DNA from: Septoria linicola
Taxonomy: Eukaryota > Ascomycota > Dothideomycetes > Mycosphaerellales > Mycosphaerellaceae
DNA: 64,000 nt
Direction: 5' to 3'
Assembly (NCBI GenBank): GCA_024114885.1
Contig: CP099429.1
Location: forward strand, 806,001-870,000
The notes under the pieces were generated by a model. That model saw only the letters and a program-made list of their open reading frames with translations, searched no databases and had not been told where the DNA came from. Position numbers and translations under genes: made by a program. Each line of letters opens with the position of its first letter. The stretch's first letter is position 1. This document shows positions 11,401-21,045 of the stretch, piece by piece.

Positions 11401-11558
11401 AGCAGAATAGTAGCAATTGGTTGAATGATGTGAACAAGTTTGTCGGTCGACAGAAGAGGAATGCTGCTGGCGGCAGTAAGTATCGATCAACATGTTCGTT
11501 GACAAGTGCTCCATCACTGACACGACTCACAGTTATCAAAGCTAAATTTGGCTTCTGA
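8481..11558 (+). CDS. sro7: Lgl/tomosyn-family exocytosis regulator SRO7
   Basis: Exons 8481-11475 and 11533-11558 (57-bp intron, GTAAGT...CTCACAG) give 1006 aa, close to the usual size. Members of the Sro7/Sro77, Lgl and tomosyn family fold as two WD40 beta-propellers, bind the plasma-membrane t-SNARE Sec9 and Rab Sec4, and promote docking of secretory vesicles. The N-terminus MAHLLRGKQAGIQNDLSAGL and the blocks ARYGVNSQVSALAYDPVQ, LLAVGTKSSQFGPGQIY and HAVWHPTGTFIMTGHEDSS are typical. The C-terminus has the expected R-SNARE-like coiled segment (GYWAYMQRQLAERTEKLGLV to FVGRQKR) and ends, after the intron, in IIKAKFGF. Without splicing, the frame continues into a less plausible tail. The start ATG has good context (CAACATGGC). 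Confidence 0.93.
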   Translation: MAHLLRGKQAGIQNDLSAGLRGELFAVDDLARYGVNSQVSALAYDPVQSLLAVGTKSSQFGPGQIYLYGQGRIQAVLPVPARGASIQTLQFCAEKLVCLDSKHDVCVYSIELKRLISSHSPMGAANVLCTDPMLDYAFLGMQSGDVVAYDMDREGPAPFKIPNLWQDFDPKARIATVVSLQLHPRDIGTLLIGYKQGAVIYSFKLNKALRFFQYEVPRGAPGGDSDPTASNIIRRPHLTHAVWHPTGTFIMTGHEDSSIVFWDTLKDGRMLMARTLTDTNVASPGVAAGSMGDRGTFAVKEPLFKMSWCANGQDPEDTMVLVAGGQSTQAPTKGLTLFEMGRTPVYATSTWETFVNYLDSPKRQRILPTPPGAEVIEYCLIPRTSPHFAGAHDPIAVIALLSSGEMLSLSFPSGMPISPTNQLHVSLTFVHPYIHSMRTAQVGRERWLGLTERRQQGPPILTGGAEEPRQLRRYEDRNIVHAIHADGTIRLWDPGYGDEIENEKLLQVDVARALGRWDNVQVTVTSFAGASGELAAGLRSGEFIVFRWANNSNAGREPPAARPASPGTIVNISDRMEPSLSEGLGPHIMVDQKDGPATAVGQSEIGFTAAAFEGGSIILIDLRGPAIILKTTVQEFSKAPKGGSIRRRASSAGTKPEWATALAFSIMTLDGDDYSSIALHVGTNLGNLATFKIVPDPSGRYTTQFAGRVSLSDTRVMQIAPINADTGKPATASQTVMGNLRSGLKVNGALVALTPTNVHIFKPANSKGAHKSFDNYFCDAAGIIRYQDQGHALLGLFGDGRARAYAMPSLREIASIDLTNLNNTGVSIDVKRLGNAAITPTGNILAFTGPSELALLNIFGTGETMPRRQDKLFNPDRLIPPRPTISTVQWLTGTQYLTPSDMDILIGGPDRPPSKRMIAQAKADEEQRRQAGRSSAAAANVGQQDEGYWAYMQRQLAERTEKLGLVGDNMEALEQNSSNWLNDVNKFVGRQKRNAAGGSKYRSTCSLTSAPSLTRLTVIKAKFGF

Positions 11559-12177
11559 AGAAGCTATCTTGCCGCCGGCCTGAGCACGATGCTTCGCCTC
11601 GCTCCCTCCATACTCGCACCCTCACTCAAGAAGTGACTACAGATCGTCGCTACGTTAGACAACGTCTCAGTCGTAAACCGGATGAAGTATGACATGCCCA
11701 GCAGCTCTTCATCGAGCAGTCTGTCGCAGACGATTGAGGCATGGCACGGCATGATCCGCTTGACAAAGGGTACCCACAGTCATCGCTCGTATGGCCTACA
11801 ATGCAATGGCAATAAGTCGTTTGCCTTTTGGAGCAATTTCAGCTCTTCGACCTGCAAGGACACAGAGATGGTGCATGCATATTTAGCTGAAATCACTCTC
11901 AAATAAGCAGTATCTGTCTGAACTCATCAATCTCGCTCAGACCCCAACCCTGCAGTCTCGCGTCTTCTCTGGCACCTTGATAGAGCACATGTCCTCTCAC
12001 AGCATTGCACAGTATCAAATCGAAGTCCAGACTGCTGAATCATAACCATGTGTATGCACATGATGCTTAAAATAACACATTCCGTATTATACAATATACA
12101 CTCCCAGCTTAATCTTCCAGCCATTTCGCTGATCGAAATCTAGGCCGCCTATCTTGTCATGCTTACACTGCCGGATG
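11559..12177. other. Convergent intergenic region
   Basis: 619 bp between the stops of SRO7 (+) and the Ala/Gln-rich repeat gene (-). The right half is more AT-rich. Only short frames without features are seen. Confidence 0.4.
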
Positions 12178-14857
12178 CTACTCAATCTTTCTACTCTCCC
12201 CAACATGATCCTCCCCCACCCTCTTCCCACCCGCCACAGGAATCGCGTCCCTATTCTCTCTCACACCAGCTTTCGTATCATGTTTCAAATGCTCAAGCGC
12301 AGACTCCTTACCCTGCCAGTAAGGATCCTTTTCATCTGCTCCGAGAGGGATGCGCTCAGATTTGGTGCCGCCGGCGCGAGAAGGGCTGTCGAAGGTGTCT
12401 CCTGCGTTGGGATTAGATTGTTGGATGTTGCCTTTGGGCTGGGAGGAGGTGTTGTGGTCGATGTCGGAGTCAGGGAGGACGGGAGGGGCGCTGAGACCTT
12501 CGCCGGCGTTGGTTTCGACGGGGTTGACGGAGCCAGCGCGGGCGGATTGTTCGGCTGGTCTCAGAGGGAGATGGTTGGTGGGTGTGATGCTGTTGCTGTG
12601 GCCTCCGGCTTGCGAAGTGGAAGCAGGGGTTGCTGGAGAAGTGCTAGGTCCCAGATCTTGCACTTTGATCGCGTCGAGTGCTGGTGGCTGGACATACTTC
12701 TGATGCGTTGGACCAGCATCCTGAGCGCTACTGCCAAGGACGTCTTTCTTTGCGGATTCAAGGTCATCGCCGAGAATTGGCGCTACGCCTTTACCTGGCT
12801 CTGGTCCATCTTTGGGTAAGATCACAGGCGGGATGAAAATCAGTCTGGTTGGATTGCTGGCCGATTCGAGCAGCGCCTACATGAGAATATGCGCGGTCTT
12901 GTGTTGTATCTTCGATTGGAGCGACACCTTTGCCTGGCTCAGGTCCAGCTTTTGGTAAAAGGACTGGTGGGATGGACTCAGACTGATGTGGTTGCTGTCC
13001 GACCTGAGCTGTGCCGACATGAGGGTATGCAGGGTCCTGTCCAGGTACGTGCGAAAGGTTGCTAGCAGCGGTAGAACCAAGAGCTTGAACCGTCTCACTG
13101 CCCCAATTGCCGACGACTGCTACGCCGCTGCTTGGAGCAGAGTCGAAACCGCCAGGAGCGCGGGCTTCAGTGGTAGCTGGCGCTGGCTCGACCTTACGCA
13201 ACAGCTCTCTTTCGACCTCACTCTTCTCATGCACAGCTTCGCCACTTGCAGTGGCTTCAGGTGCCCAGTTCCCAGCACGGCGGCTAGCGTCGACGCGAGC
13301 AGGAGCGCCGAACCCAGTATCACTGATACCGCGCTCTTGATCACGACCGGCAATCTCGTTCTGAGGAAGAGTCTTCGGACGATGCTCGTAGCTCACGTCT
13401 GGCGCGGCCGAGCTTTCAACAGTGTCACGGGGAATACCAGAAGCACTACCAGCATGTGTCGGCCGAACACTTGAATTGCCAGCGACAGGCAACAGTGTAT
13501 GCTTATCAGTATCCGTGCGCTTGCTTTCCAGCTGCTCTTTGATATAGTTTGTGCCGTCTTTGTGGATCTGATCATTCTCTAGCGCCTGTTCACGGCCAGC
13601 GACAGCTTCCTTCACGTATCCTAGTCCACTCTGCACAGTACCGAGCACTGACTGAGCAGCTTGGTATGCTTGCTCTTCGGCTTTGAGCAGGCCGCTCTGT
13701 ACGGTAGTTGCAGCAGCGAGAGTGCCGCCCTGCACCTGCTGCGTGCTAGGAGCCTGTTGATATGCTGAGTTCGCACCACTTCTCGCAGCTTCAGCCGCGT
13801 ACTGAGCATTGCCTTGCATGGTCTCAGCGCTTGGCGCTTGCTGATACACCGCATTGGCACCAGTCTTGGCAGAAACAGCTGCATACTGAGCACCGCCTTG
13901 TGCTGTCTGCTGAACTGCCTGCGCGCTTGGAAGCTGGTTGTATGCAGATTGAGCGGCGGTTGCGACAGTCGTCTTGACTTGCTCGTTTGCGTTGTCTAGA
14001 GTGGGATTCGCTGACTGAAAGGCGCCGGCAACACCAACCGGGAGGTTCGATGAGCTGTTAGGGGCAACATCCTGTCGAGCTTCACCAGAGCTCACACCCG
14101 GCCTCGCAGGTCTAGACCCCGCCAGTGCATTATCTTGCTCGCGCTCTGACAAGGTTTTCAATGCCCCAGAAGCAGGTAGTAGATCTTCCTTACGCTCAGC
14201 TGGCGGCGCTTGGGCATGTGATGTTCCTGACACCGGCGTACGAGGCTGACCGACAAATTCCTCTTGCGTGTACTGGAAGTTGTCTTTCTGTCCTGGCACA
14301 GGGCCCTGTCGAGTGGCGGAGGATGTCGTGGGCAAATTTGCTTTCAGTTCGTCCAGTGTGTCAACTGGGCTCTGGTCTGAGCTACTATCAACAAAGCTGC
14401 CCGGCACGTGGTACTGTTCAATAGTGCGCGTTTGTGGCACGCTCTGAGCATCTGCGGTGACTTTTGCAGGAGCGGCGCCACTCGTGAGGTTTCTAACGCC
14501 ACGTGCAACATAGTCGGCACCTTGTGATAGCGTATCAAGTACTCCTTGCGAGCTTGGTAGCTGCTGAGCAGCTGCTCCCGCGCCACTTTGCGCTGAGTTC
14601 TGGAGAGATCGCGTGCTTGGTAATTGTTGATAGGCTGAATCAGCAGTACTCCTCACTGAGCCTTGGACTTGTTGCGCGCTGGGAATGTCGTCTGTGGCAG
14701 AGCTTGTAGCAGCTGACCCCGATTGAACAGAAGGTGCTGTTTCGTGGTCCTGATGTGAACTTGTGACGCCTGCTGGCGTGACGTCCTTTGCTCCAGGTCG
14801 AGAACCGAAGCTGCCTGCTATAGCAGCATCTTGTTGTCTTTCTGGGAGGTTCGACAT
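12178..14857 (-). CDS. Ala/Gln-rich hydrophilic repeat protein, one frame break
   Basis: I do not recognise a family. ATG 14857 (MSNLPERQQDAAIAG) opens a frame of about 670 aa. It is low in hydrophobic residues and built from loose repeats of the type SAYQQxPSxxxVQxxAQ, with alternating Gln/Ala-rich and Ser/Thr-rich stretches; at least six copies are visible between about 13620 and 14680. Near the end a second repeat, GPEPGKGVAPI preceded by a GQQ-containing stretch and PPV, occurs twice clearly. The third copy is cut by a frame shift at a run of four A (12836-12839). Removing one base of that run restores PPVILPKDGPEPGKG and a further 215 aa to stop 12178. The composition suggests a disordered, LEA- or hydrophilin-like protein; this is inference. 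The shift may be a real mutation or a homopolymer error. Confidence 0.6.
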
Positions 14858-15647
14858 ATTCGTGATCGTGTTGATTGAAACTTTGATGTGCTGTGAAAGT
14901 CGATCTGTAAACTCAATCAAGGTATTGCGAAGGCTTTAGGTGAGATGTGACTGTAAATTGAATTCGAAAAGCAGAGAGAGCAATGTCAGCAACACTGGTA
15001 ATATGCCATGCAAAAGACGTGCGTCATTCGAAGGTGGGCTCGTAGGCCAATGGGACGATATGTGATCGCATGTGGAACGTCCGCAGCCTAAACAGGCTTC
15101 TCAACGCGCAAGAGCTCGAGAGCGAATGTGCATGTCGCATTGCGTAAGAATCATGGAGAAGCGGCACGAACAGTTCGACAGATGTTGCGTGTTCTCGATG
15201 CTCGATGGGTGATGCAGGATCAGGTTGGAGAAGGTACGCCTGCATTGCATCATATATGGGACTTCCGAGCAAATGCCGGTCCAGCGTCCGAGGACGATAT
15301 CATGAATGTCTGTTCCGATCTTCTGACAGAGATAATATTGCCATGTCTCTGAAGTTGATCAAAGTGGCCAGACTGTCGTTTGTAAGAATTCGTCTGTTGG
15401 ACTCGTAGTCTCACGTGCCCCCAGAAATTGGTTTGCAGATTGGTATCAGCTGGATGCGTTCGTGTGCCATTCGTACACTGGTTTCATTATATCTACATGT
15501 GTGTACACATTCGATGTCCTCCAAGTCGTTTACGTATTGGTAGTTCCAGGCTTTACTTTGAAACTCGTGAACTGGTGGAAGTGCGCTCCGACAGTGAGTA
15601 GGGCGAAACCCAAGTTTTGTCCTTTACTGCTAGGACTTCCAGGTGTT
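14858..15647. other. Intergenic: promoter of repeat-protein gene
   Basis: 790 bp between the start of the Ala/Gln-rich gene (-) and the stop of CWH43 (-). It must hold the promoter of the former and the terminator of the latter. No gene or repeat seen. Confidence 0.4.
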
Positions 15648-18600
15648 TTAAGCGTAATACCTTGGTTCATCGAACACGTGGTATCTGTGGTCTCTCACGC
15701 CCTGTCCTCTGAACATCTGAGGGAATCGGAGAGCCTCCGGTACTTGTGATTCAGGGATGAGATCGTTTGTGCCTTCCGGCTGGCCCACGACGAACTTGCC
15801 GACTTGAAGCTCAGTATCCGTGATTGTGGATCTCGATACACGAGCGTAGCCTGTACGCCTCATGTTCTTGTACAAGATGTACTCGCACCATCGATCCCAG
15901 TCCGATGGGTCGATATCCTTCATCCCTGACGTTTCGGAGACATAATTATGGTAATTGCCTTCCTTTGGCTTCGTGACCAGGTAGGAGAGCAAAATGCTAG
16001 GGCGGTTCGTGCTGCCCATGAGTTTGCTTAGATATTCAGATTGGAGTCGGCGATCTTCTGGATCTTCTTCTTGGCCAGAGTGGAAGACGAACACGTCGAC
16101 GAGCTCACCATAAGCATCAATAGTGGCGTGAATCGCTGGTGCCAACTCTCCAACCGGTGACGGCAGGAGGTGATGCGTCGAGTTCACAATTGGGAACTTC
16201 GACAGGAGCGCGCTGCCCCAAGTGTGCTTGTTCGGACCTGGACCGTAGTCGACGTACATGCCAAGCTCCTCTGCGAGGTATTGAGTTGTATCACGGTTGC
16301 CCATGATGATGCGTTGAAGATCCGACTCCAGCAGACCGACAACGTCGAGCTCCGTCTCACGAATGAGCGACTCCATACGACGTTCCGAGCTCCACATGTC
16401 GTTGTCGATGCTAAAGTGGATCGTCCAGATACCAGCTGTAATGAGCTTGCTGTCCTTGTGGTATGGTTGGTAATTGTATGTTGGGAAGCGAAGGTATGCG
16501 ACGCTGATACTGACGAGCTGAAGAGCAAGCAGAGCGTAGATGTAGTAGCTTCTCTGCCTCTTCGCAGCAGGGTTTGGTGGTGGCTGGAAGGACTTTTGCT
16601 TCGCTGGGCTGCCGTTATGGATGGAAGAGAACACTCCGGCACCAATCATGAGCATTGTGGTGAGCATGACCCAGTCAGTCCGCTCGCGCACCAAAGGTCC
16701 ACCGGGAACGAACGCATACGCCACGACCCAAACATGGAACAGAACCAAGAAGTTGTAGAAGAAGAAGCCGACGAAGAACGTTCTGCCTGGCGCAAAACGG
16801 ACCGCGTTCGTGATCAATGGAGGAGTGACAGCCATGAGGTAGACGGCCAGAGTGAGTCCGCCGTAATAGCCGACCCAGTGGGTCTTCAATGTAAGGATTG
16901 CAGCGCCAATCGAGCCCACACCGAACGCTGCCCAGCTGCGCGCCACATTTGGGTACCAGAGTCCTATCATCAACCCCAGCCCCATGGCTCCGATTGTCCA
17001 GGCACCGTGTGGAGAAGCGAGTGGTCCTCGTACCGGAAAGCCTTCCCAGACCCACAGGATCATGGTACTGGAATCAGAAAGCAGCGAGTGAAGGCCGAAG
17101 AAAGCACCAGCGAGTCCAAGTCCGGCAAAGAGCGAAGGGCCCTTTGGCTTCTCCTGGTTGCGCTCGCTGCCGATGCTCTTGCCTTGCTTCTGATATGCGC
17201 GTGCGACTGCCAAGATGAATAGAACGATACCAGTCTTGTTCAAGCCACCATTCGCATCGTGCATTATGGGCCATAATGGGTTGTTCGTCCAGTATGCAAA
17301 CTTTGAGATGCTGCTGGCAATCAGACCAAGTAGCCAAGCAGAAATCTTGGCCTCGAGCATTGCTGGCTGATTCTTCTTGCTCCACCACAGAGCGACCCAA
17401 GCGAGAGTTCCTTGCCATACTCCCAAGCTGACCAGTCCAAGGCGTTGTGGTGGGTTCACAACCAGATACGCCAGCAGACCAACGCCGGAGGTGAGAATGA
17501 CAAAGGGTACGTTGCGGCTGACAAGCCTGCGGAGGGGTGGGATGCCGAGAAGTGCTGGCGAAATGGTAGACATCACAGCCACCTCGTAGCCAGAGATGCC
17601 CATGTGCCAGAGTGGGAAGTACCATACTACAACACCGAGCGACGTGAGCACCGTCCAGAAGATGTATCCCAAGTAGACATCCGCAGTGGCATCAAGCATC
17701 TCGTCCCAAGTGAAAGCACTTGGATCAAACACGCTGCCGATGGGCTTGTCTTTCTGCTTTTCCATTGTCCTCTCCGCTACGTTCCCGCTGCAGAAGTCAC
17801 CATTAGTCTGTGTGTTGCTTTGGAGCGAGCACCATATCCGTACCAACTATTTCGGAAGCCATTGGACGTACCCCTTGCTGAGTCCCTTGACATCTCTAAT
17901 CTGAATTTCGAAGCTGCTGAAGTCGTAGGCGGTCACGGCATCGAAAGCGACATCGAGGAGGACAAGTGACCACTCGAAGAGAGCGTAGATGGTGTATGCT
18001 GCATCCTGGTTAGCGCGTGCACCGATGTCAGTACAGTCACGATTAACTCACCTCCAGGCACGCGGTGCACCTTGTGCTGAATGAAGAAGTAGACCAGAGG
18101 AACGAGAGTCGCGAAGAATGCGCCCCCAAAGTACTTGCGCAGCTTGATGGCCTGCGGATTCGGCGGGCTGAGCGCAATGCAGCCAATAGTCCATGGCAGG
18201 GTGGCGACCAAATAGCTGATCATGAAGATATCGTGCCAATCATGGTCGTCTGTGGAAGTGACATAGGTCCATCCTCCACAGGTCAGGGTGCGGAAGACTC
18301 CTACGCCTGCCACAAAGTTGACAAGTCTGTTGCTGCCATTGGGCTTCTTGCCGAGACACCACCAGAGAAAGCAAAGCGCGAAACGTGGGCCGGAGCAGAT
18401 GGCGATGAAGACCTGGAAGAAAGATCGTTCGGGATAGCGATCTCCAATGGTCGCGGATACGGACGGAAACCACTCAACGGGATAGCCAAAGTGCTCGTTT
18501 TGCACAATTTTGTGGTAGTGAAGATAGACGCCGACGATGAAGGCGGTGAGAAAAGCAGCATAGGCAGAGATGGTGTGGGCATGGCTGATGAACGAGCCAG

Positions 18601-18707
18601 GAATCTGTCGCGTCCAATGTCAGCACATTTCCTGCTCAAAGCTCCATGACCGATGGCATTGGACATACGGTGGCTACGACGTCGCCGTCGCGGTGTTTGG
18701 GAGCCAT
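15648..18707 (-). CDS. cwh43: GPI-anchor lipid remodelling protein CWH43
   Basis: Four exons, 18707-18669, 18604-18052, 17998-17872 and 17787-15648, join in frame to 952 aa; introns are 64, 53 and 84 bp. Yeast Cwh43 replaces diacylglycerol in GPI anchors with ceramide in the ER or Golgi. The N-terminal half is the multi-span Frag1/DRAM/Sfk1-like region, with the signature YPVEWFPSVSATIGDRYPER. A second membrane region follows (from about DPSAFTWDEMLDATADVYLG). The C-terminal third is an endonuclease/exonuclease/phosphatase-fold domain (GIWTIHFSIDNDMWSSERRM, DVVGLLESDLQRI, LAEELGMYVDYGPGP) that ends in FDEPRYYA, as in fungal orthologues. Exon 3 uses the acceptor GATGCAG, which alone keeps the frame (VPG-AYTIYALFEW). 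The gene diverges from UTP6. Confidence 0.95.
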
Positions 18708-19017
18708 TTTCACTAATCGCCCATCCAGCAACAGAAAAACAATGGAAGTGGCAGACAGGTGGGTGGTAGAAAGGAGAGTGGTGGTGTGGGAGACCTTCAC
18801 ATGTCATCGTGTCCAGATCTCATCCCTGAAAAAAACGACACGACACGCGACCGCGCCGAGGATCCATCATATCGGCGGCAAGATTGGCCGACATCAGATT
18901 CGCGCTAGCAAGACGCTAACGTTAGTGACTTCTGCCTAGAATTCATGTCGACTACATGTGCACCACCCTCGCCGCCACTTTCTGACTTCCACCGCTCACT
19001 GTCTTCCCAACGACAAG
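18708..19017. promoter_or_regulatory. Shared CWH43/UTP6 divergent promoter region
   Basis: A compact 310-bp gap between two start codons. It contains an A-run (about 18829-18834) and CG-rich stretches but no nameable binding site. Confidence 0.5.
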
Positions 19018-20382
19018 ATGGCCGCCGCCTCGGATAAAGCGCGATTCTACCTCGAGCAATATGTCCCCGAGCTCCGCGAATACGAAGCCAAGGAAATCTT
19101 CACGCGCGACCAAATCACAGCTATCACCAAAAAGCGCTCCGACTTTGAACACACTCTGAATGCCCGCGGCAGCACGGCTACAGACTATGCACGCTACGCG
19201 CAACACGAGATCAATCTGTCAGCTTTGTTAAAGAAAAGGTGCAAGCGTCTCGGAATCCAGAAAACTGCGACCACAAATTTCAACGGCCAACGAACAGTCT
19301 TCTTCATCCTCGATCGCGCAGTCAAGAAGTTCCCCGGAGATGTCGGGCTGTGGATGCAATACGTCGACTTCTGCAAAAAGGAGAAGGCGAACAAGAAGCT
19401 TGCAAAAGTGTTGACGAGAATGCTAAGATTGCACACGCGGAATTGGAAGCTTTGGGTTGTGGCGGCAAAGCACTATGCGGAAGTGCAAGGTGATATGGGC
19501 ACCGCGCGGTCGTACTTCCAGAGAGGATTGAGATTCTGCAAAGAGGAGAAAAGACTGTGGATCGAGTATGTGAGATTGGAACTAGTGTATTTGGCGAAGC
19601 TGGCGGCGAGGAAGAAGATATTGGGTCTGGACGAGGATAGCCAAATGACGGACGTGAGAGAAGAGGAGGGACTTGGTGGCGATGACGACGAGGTCAAACT
19701 GCCGACTGTGACAGCGGCCGATTTGGAAGACGATGCGGACGACAAGGGTGTCGAAGAGGTCAACGAAGGTCTGCTCAAGCGACTGAAAGATGCGCCCGCA
19801 TTCACTGGTGGCATACCGATGGCCATCTTCGACGCAGCAATGAAGCAATTCATCGGAAAAGCAGCAGAGCTTGCCGAGGAGTTCTACGATCTAGTCGCAA
19901 GCCTTGAGCAAGTCCCGGCCATTAAGAACGTACGAGACCACATTCTAGACTGGCTCCGCGCAGAAGCCTCAACATCAGCATACCGCATCATTTGCGAAGC
20001 AAAGAACGAACTACACAGTCTCGACTCGCGAAACGCACAATTCCCCGCAGCCCTTACACGAGCATTGGGACACATCAAGGAGGGCAAAAGGAAGCTCATG
20101 GACGATGGCCGACCAAATATGGCAGAGAAGACGTGTCTACTTTTGCTTCCATATCTCCAGCACGCGGGCCAAATGGATCGCGGTGTCGTCAGAGTGCTCG
20201 AGTCGTCGATCAAGCGCAACTTGAAGCTTTCGGCTGATGGCTCAAGCGCAGCTGCCCGCCAACATCCCACTGCAGTGATTGTGTCAAAGCTGCAGTATGA
20301 AGGTGCCCTGCAGGATATTCAGACATTAGAGCGACTGGTCTCGGAGATTCGTGATGATTATGTCGGCCAGTCCAAGGACTGA
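19018..20382 (+). CDS. utp6: U3 snoRNP component UTP6
   Basis: Intronless, 454 aa, the normal size for fungal UTP6. The start is ATG 19018 (AAGATGGCC); the frame upstream of it looks non-coding. UTP6 is a HAT-repeat protein of the small-subunit processome that works with U3 snoRNA in early pre-18S rRNA processing in the nucleolus. The N-terminus shows the typical KARFYLEQYVPELREYE and IFTRDQITAITKKRSDFEH, then HAT-like helices such as LWMQYVDFCKKEKANKKL, LHTRNWKLWVVAAKHYAE and SYFQRGLRFCKEEKRLWIEY. An acidic linker lies near residues 200-250. Confidence 0.95.
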   Translation: MAAASDKARFYLEQYVPELREYEAKEIFTRDQITAITKKRSDFEHTLNARGSTATDYARYAQHEINLSALLKKRCKRLGIQKTATTNFNGQRTVFFILDRAVKKFPGDVGLWMQYVDFCKKEKANKKLAKVLTRMLRLHTRNWKLWVVAAKHYAEVQGDMGTARSYFQRGLRFCKEEKRLWIEYVRLELVYLAKLAARKKILGLDEDSQMTDVREEEGLGGDDDEVKLPTVTAADLEDDADDKGVEEVNEGLLKRLKDAPAFTGGIPMAIFDAAMKQFIGKAAELAEEFYDLVASLEQVPAIKNVRDHILDWLRAEASTSAYRIICEAKNELHSLDSRNAQFPAALTRALGHIKEGKRKLMDDGRPNMAEKTCLLLLPYLQHAGQMDRGVVRVLESSIKRNLKLSADGSSAAARQHPTAVIVSKLQYEGALQDIQTLERLVSEIRDDYVGQSKD

Positions 20383-21045
20383 GAGAGAATGAGTAAAGTT
20401 TGCTTTTTTGTGTTGATACGGCTGTACAAGGTACCCTAGAATGCATGTACTCTGCTTTTCCTACACTTGCTCAGCATTGCGATGATCACTATACAATGAT
20501 TTTGTGCCGGCCTCCTTCCTGGAGCACAAAACTATGTGCGACAATTGTGCAATCGCCAGCCTGACCGGGGTTTCCGACCAGCTTCGGCACCATCCGATTG
20601 GCTGTCCGTCCATCACACTCCTACCCTGTCACCACCATTCCTTCTCCAAAACCACAACATTCGCGAAGAGCAGCTTCTTCTTCATACGAGGAGATCTGCT
20701 CAACAGCATATCGCGTGCGCTGAGCTGCCGCCTTTTCGCTGCGGACTACTCCCCGCTGTCCACCGCGCCTGCCAATCACGGCGTTCGTGATCTCGCACCG
20801 GCGAAGCGGGCAAGCAAACTACGGCATCGGGCCATGGCAGGCCTGGAAAGAATAATTTCGCGATGCAACATCGAAGCACAGTTCTGAATGCGACGTTGCT
20901 GGTAGTTATATATGAGTCATTCGCGATGTGTTGATCTTATTTTGTTGTCTGAGTGCTTGGGAACGAATTGCAGTCTGTTAGATTCTGCTGACCTTATCTC
21001 AACTCCTTTCGCTAACAATCTGGATCTGAACAACACGTCTCTCGC
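20383..21045. other. Intergenic, UTP6 3' end and OPT upstream region
   Basis: 663 bp. The first part presumably carries the UTP6 terminator and the rest the former promoter of the transporter pseudogene. A frame at 20504-20887 shows no protein-like features. Confidence 0.4.

Noticed and set aside
16170..17222. 350-codon open frame on the plus strand
   Set aside because: It is exactly antisense to the CWH43 transmembrane region, has no domain or signal and is rich in Glu/Arg/His as expected of a shadow of hydrophobic codons.
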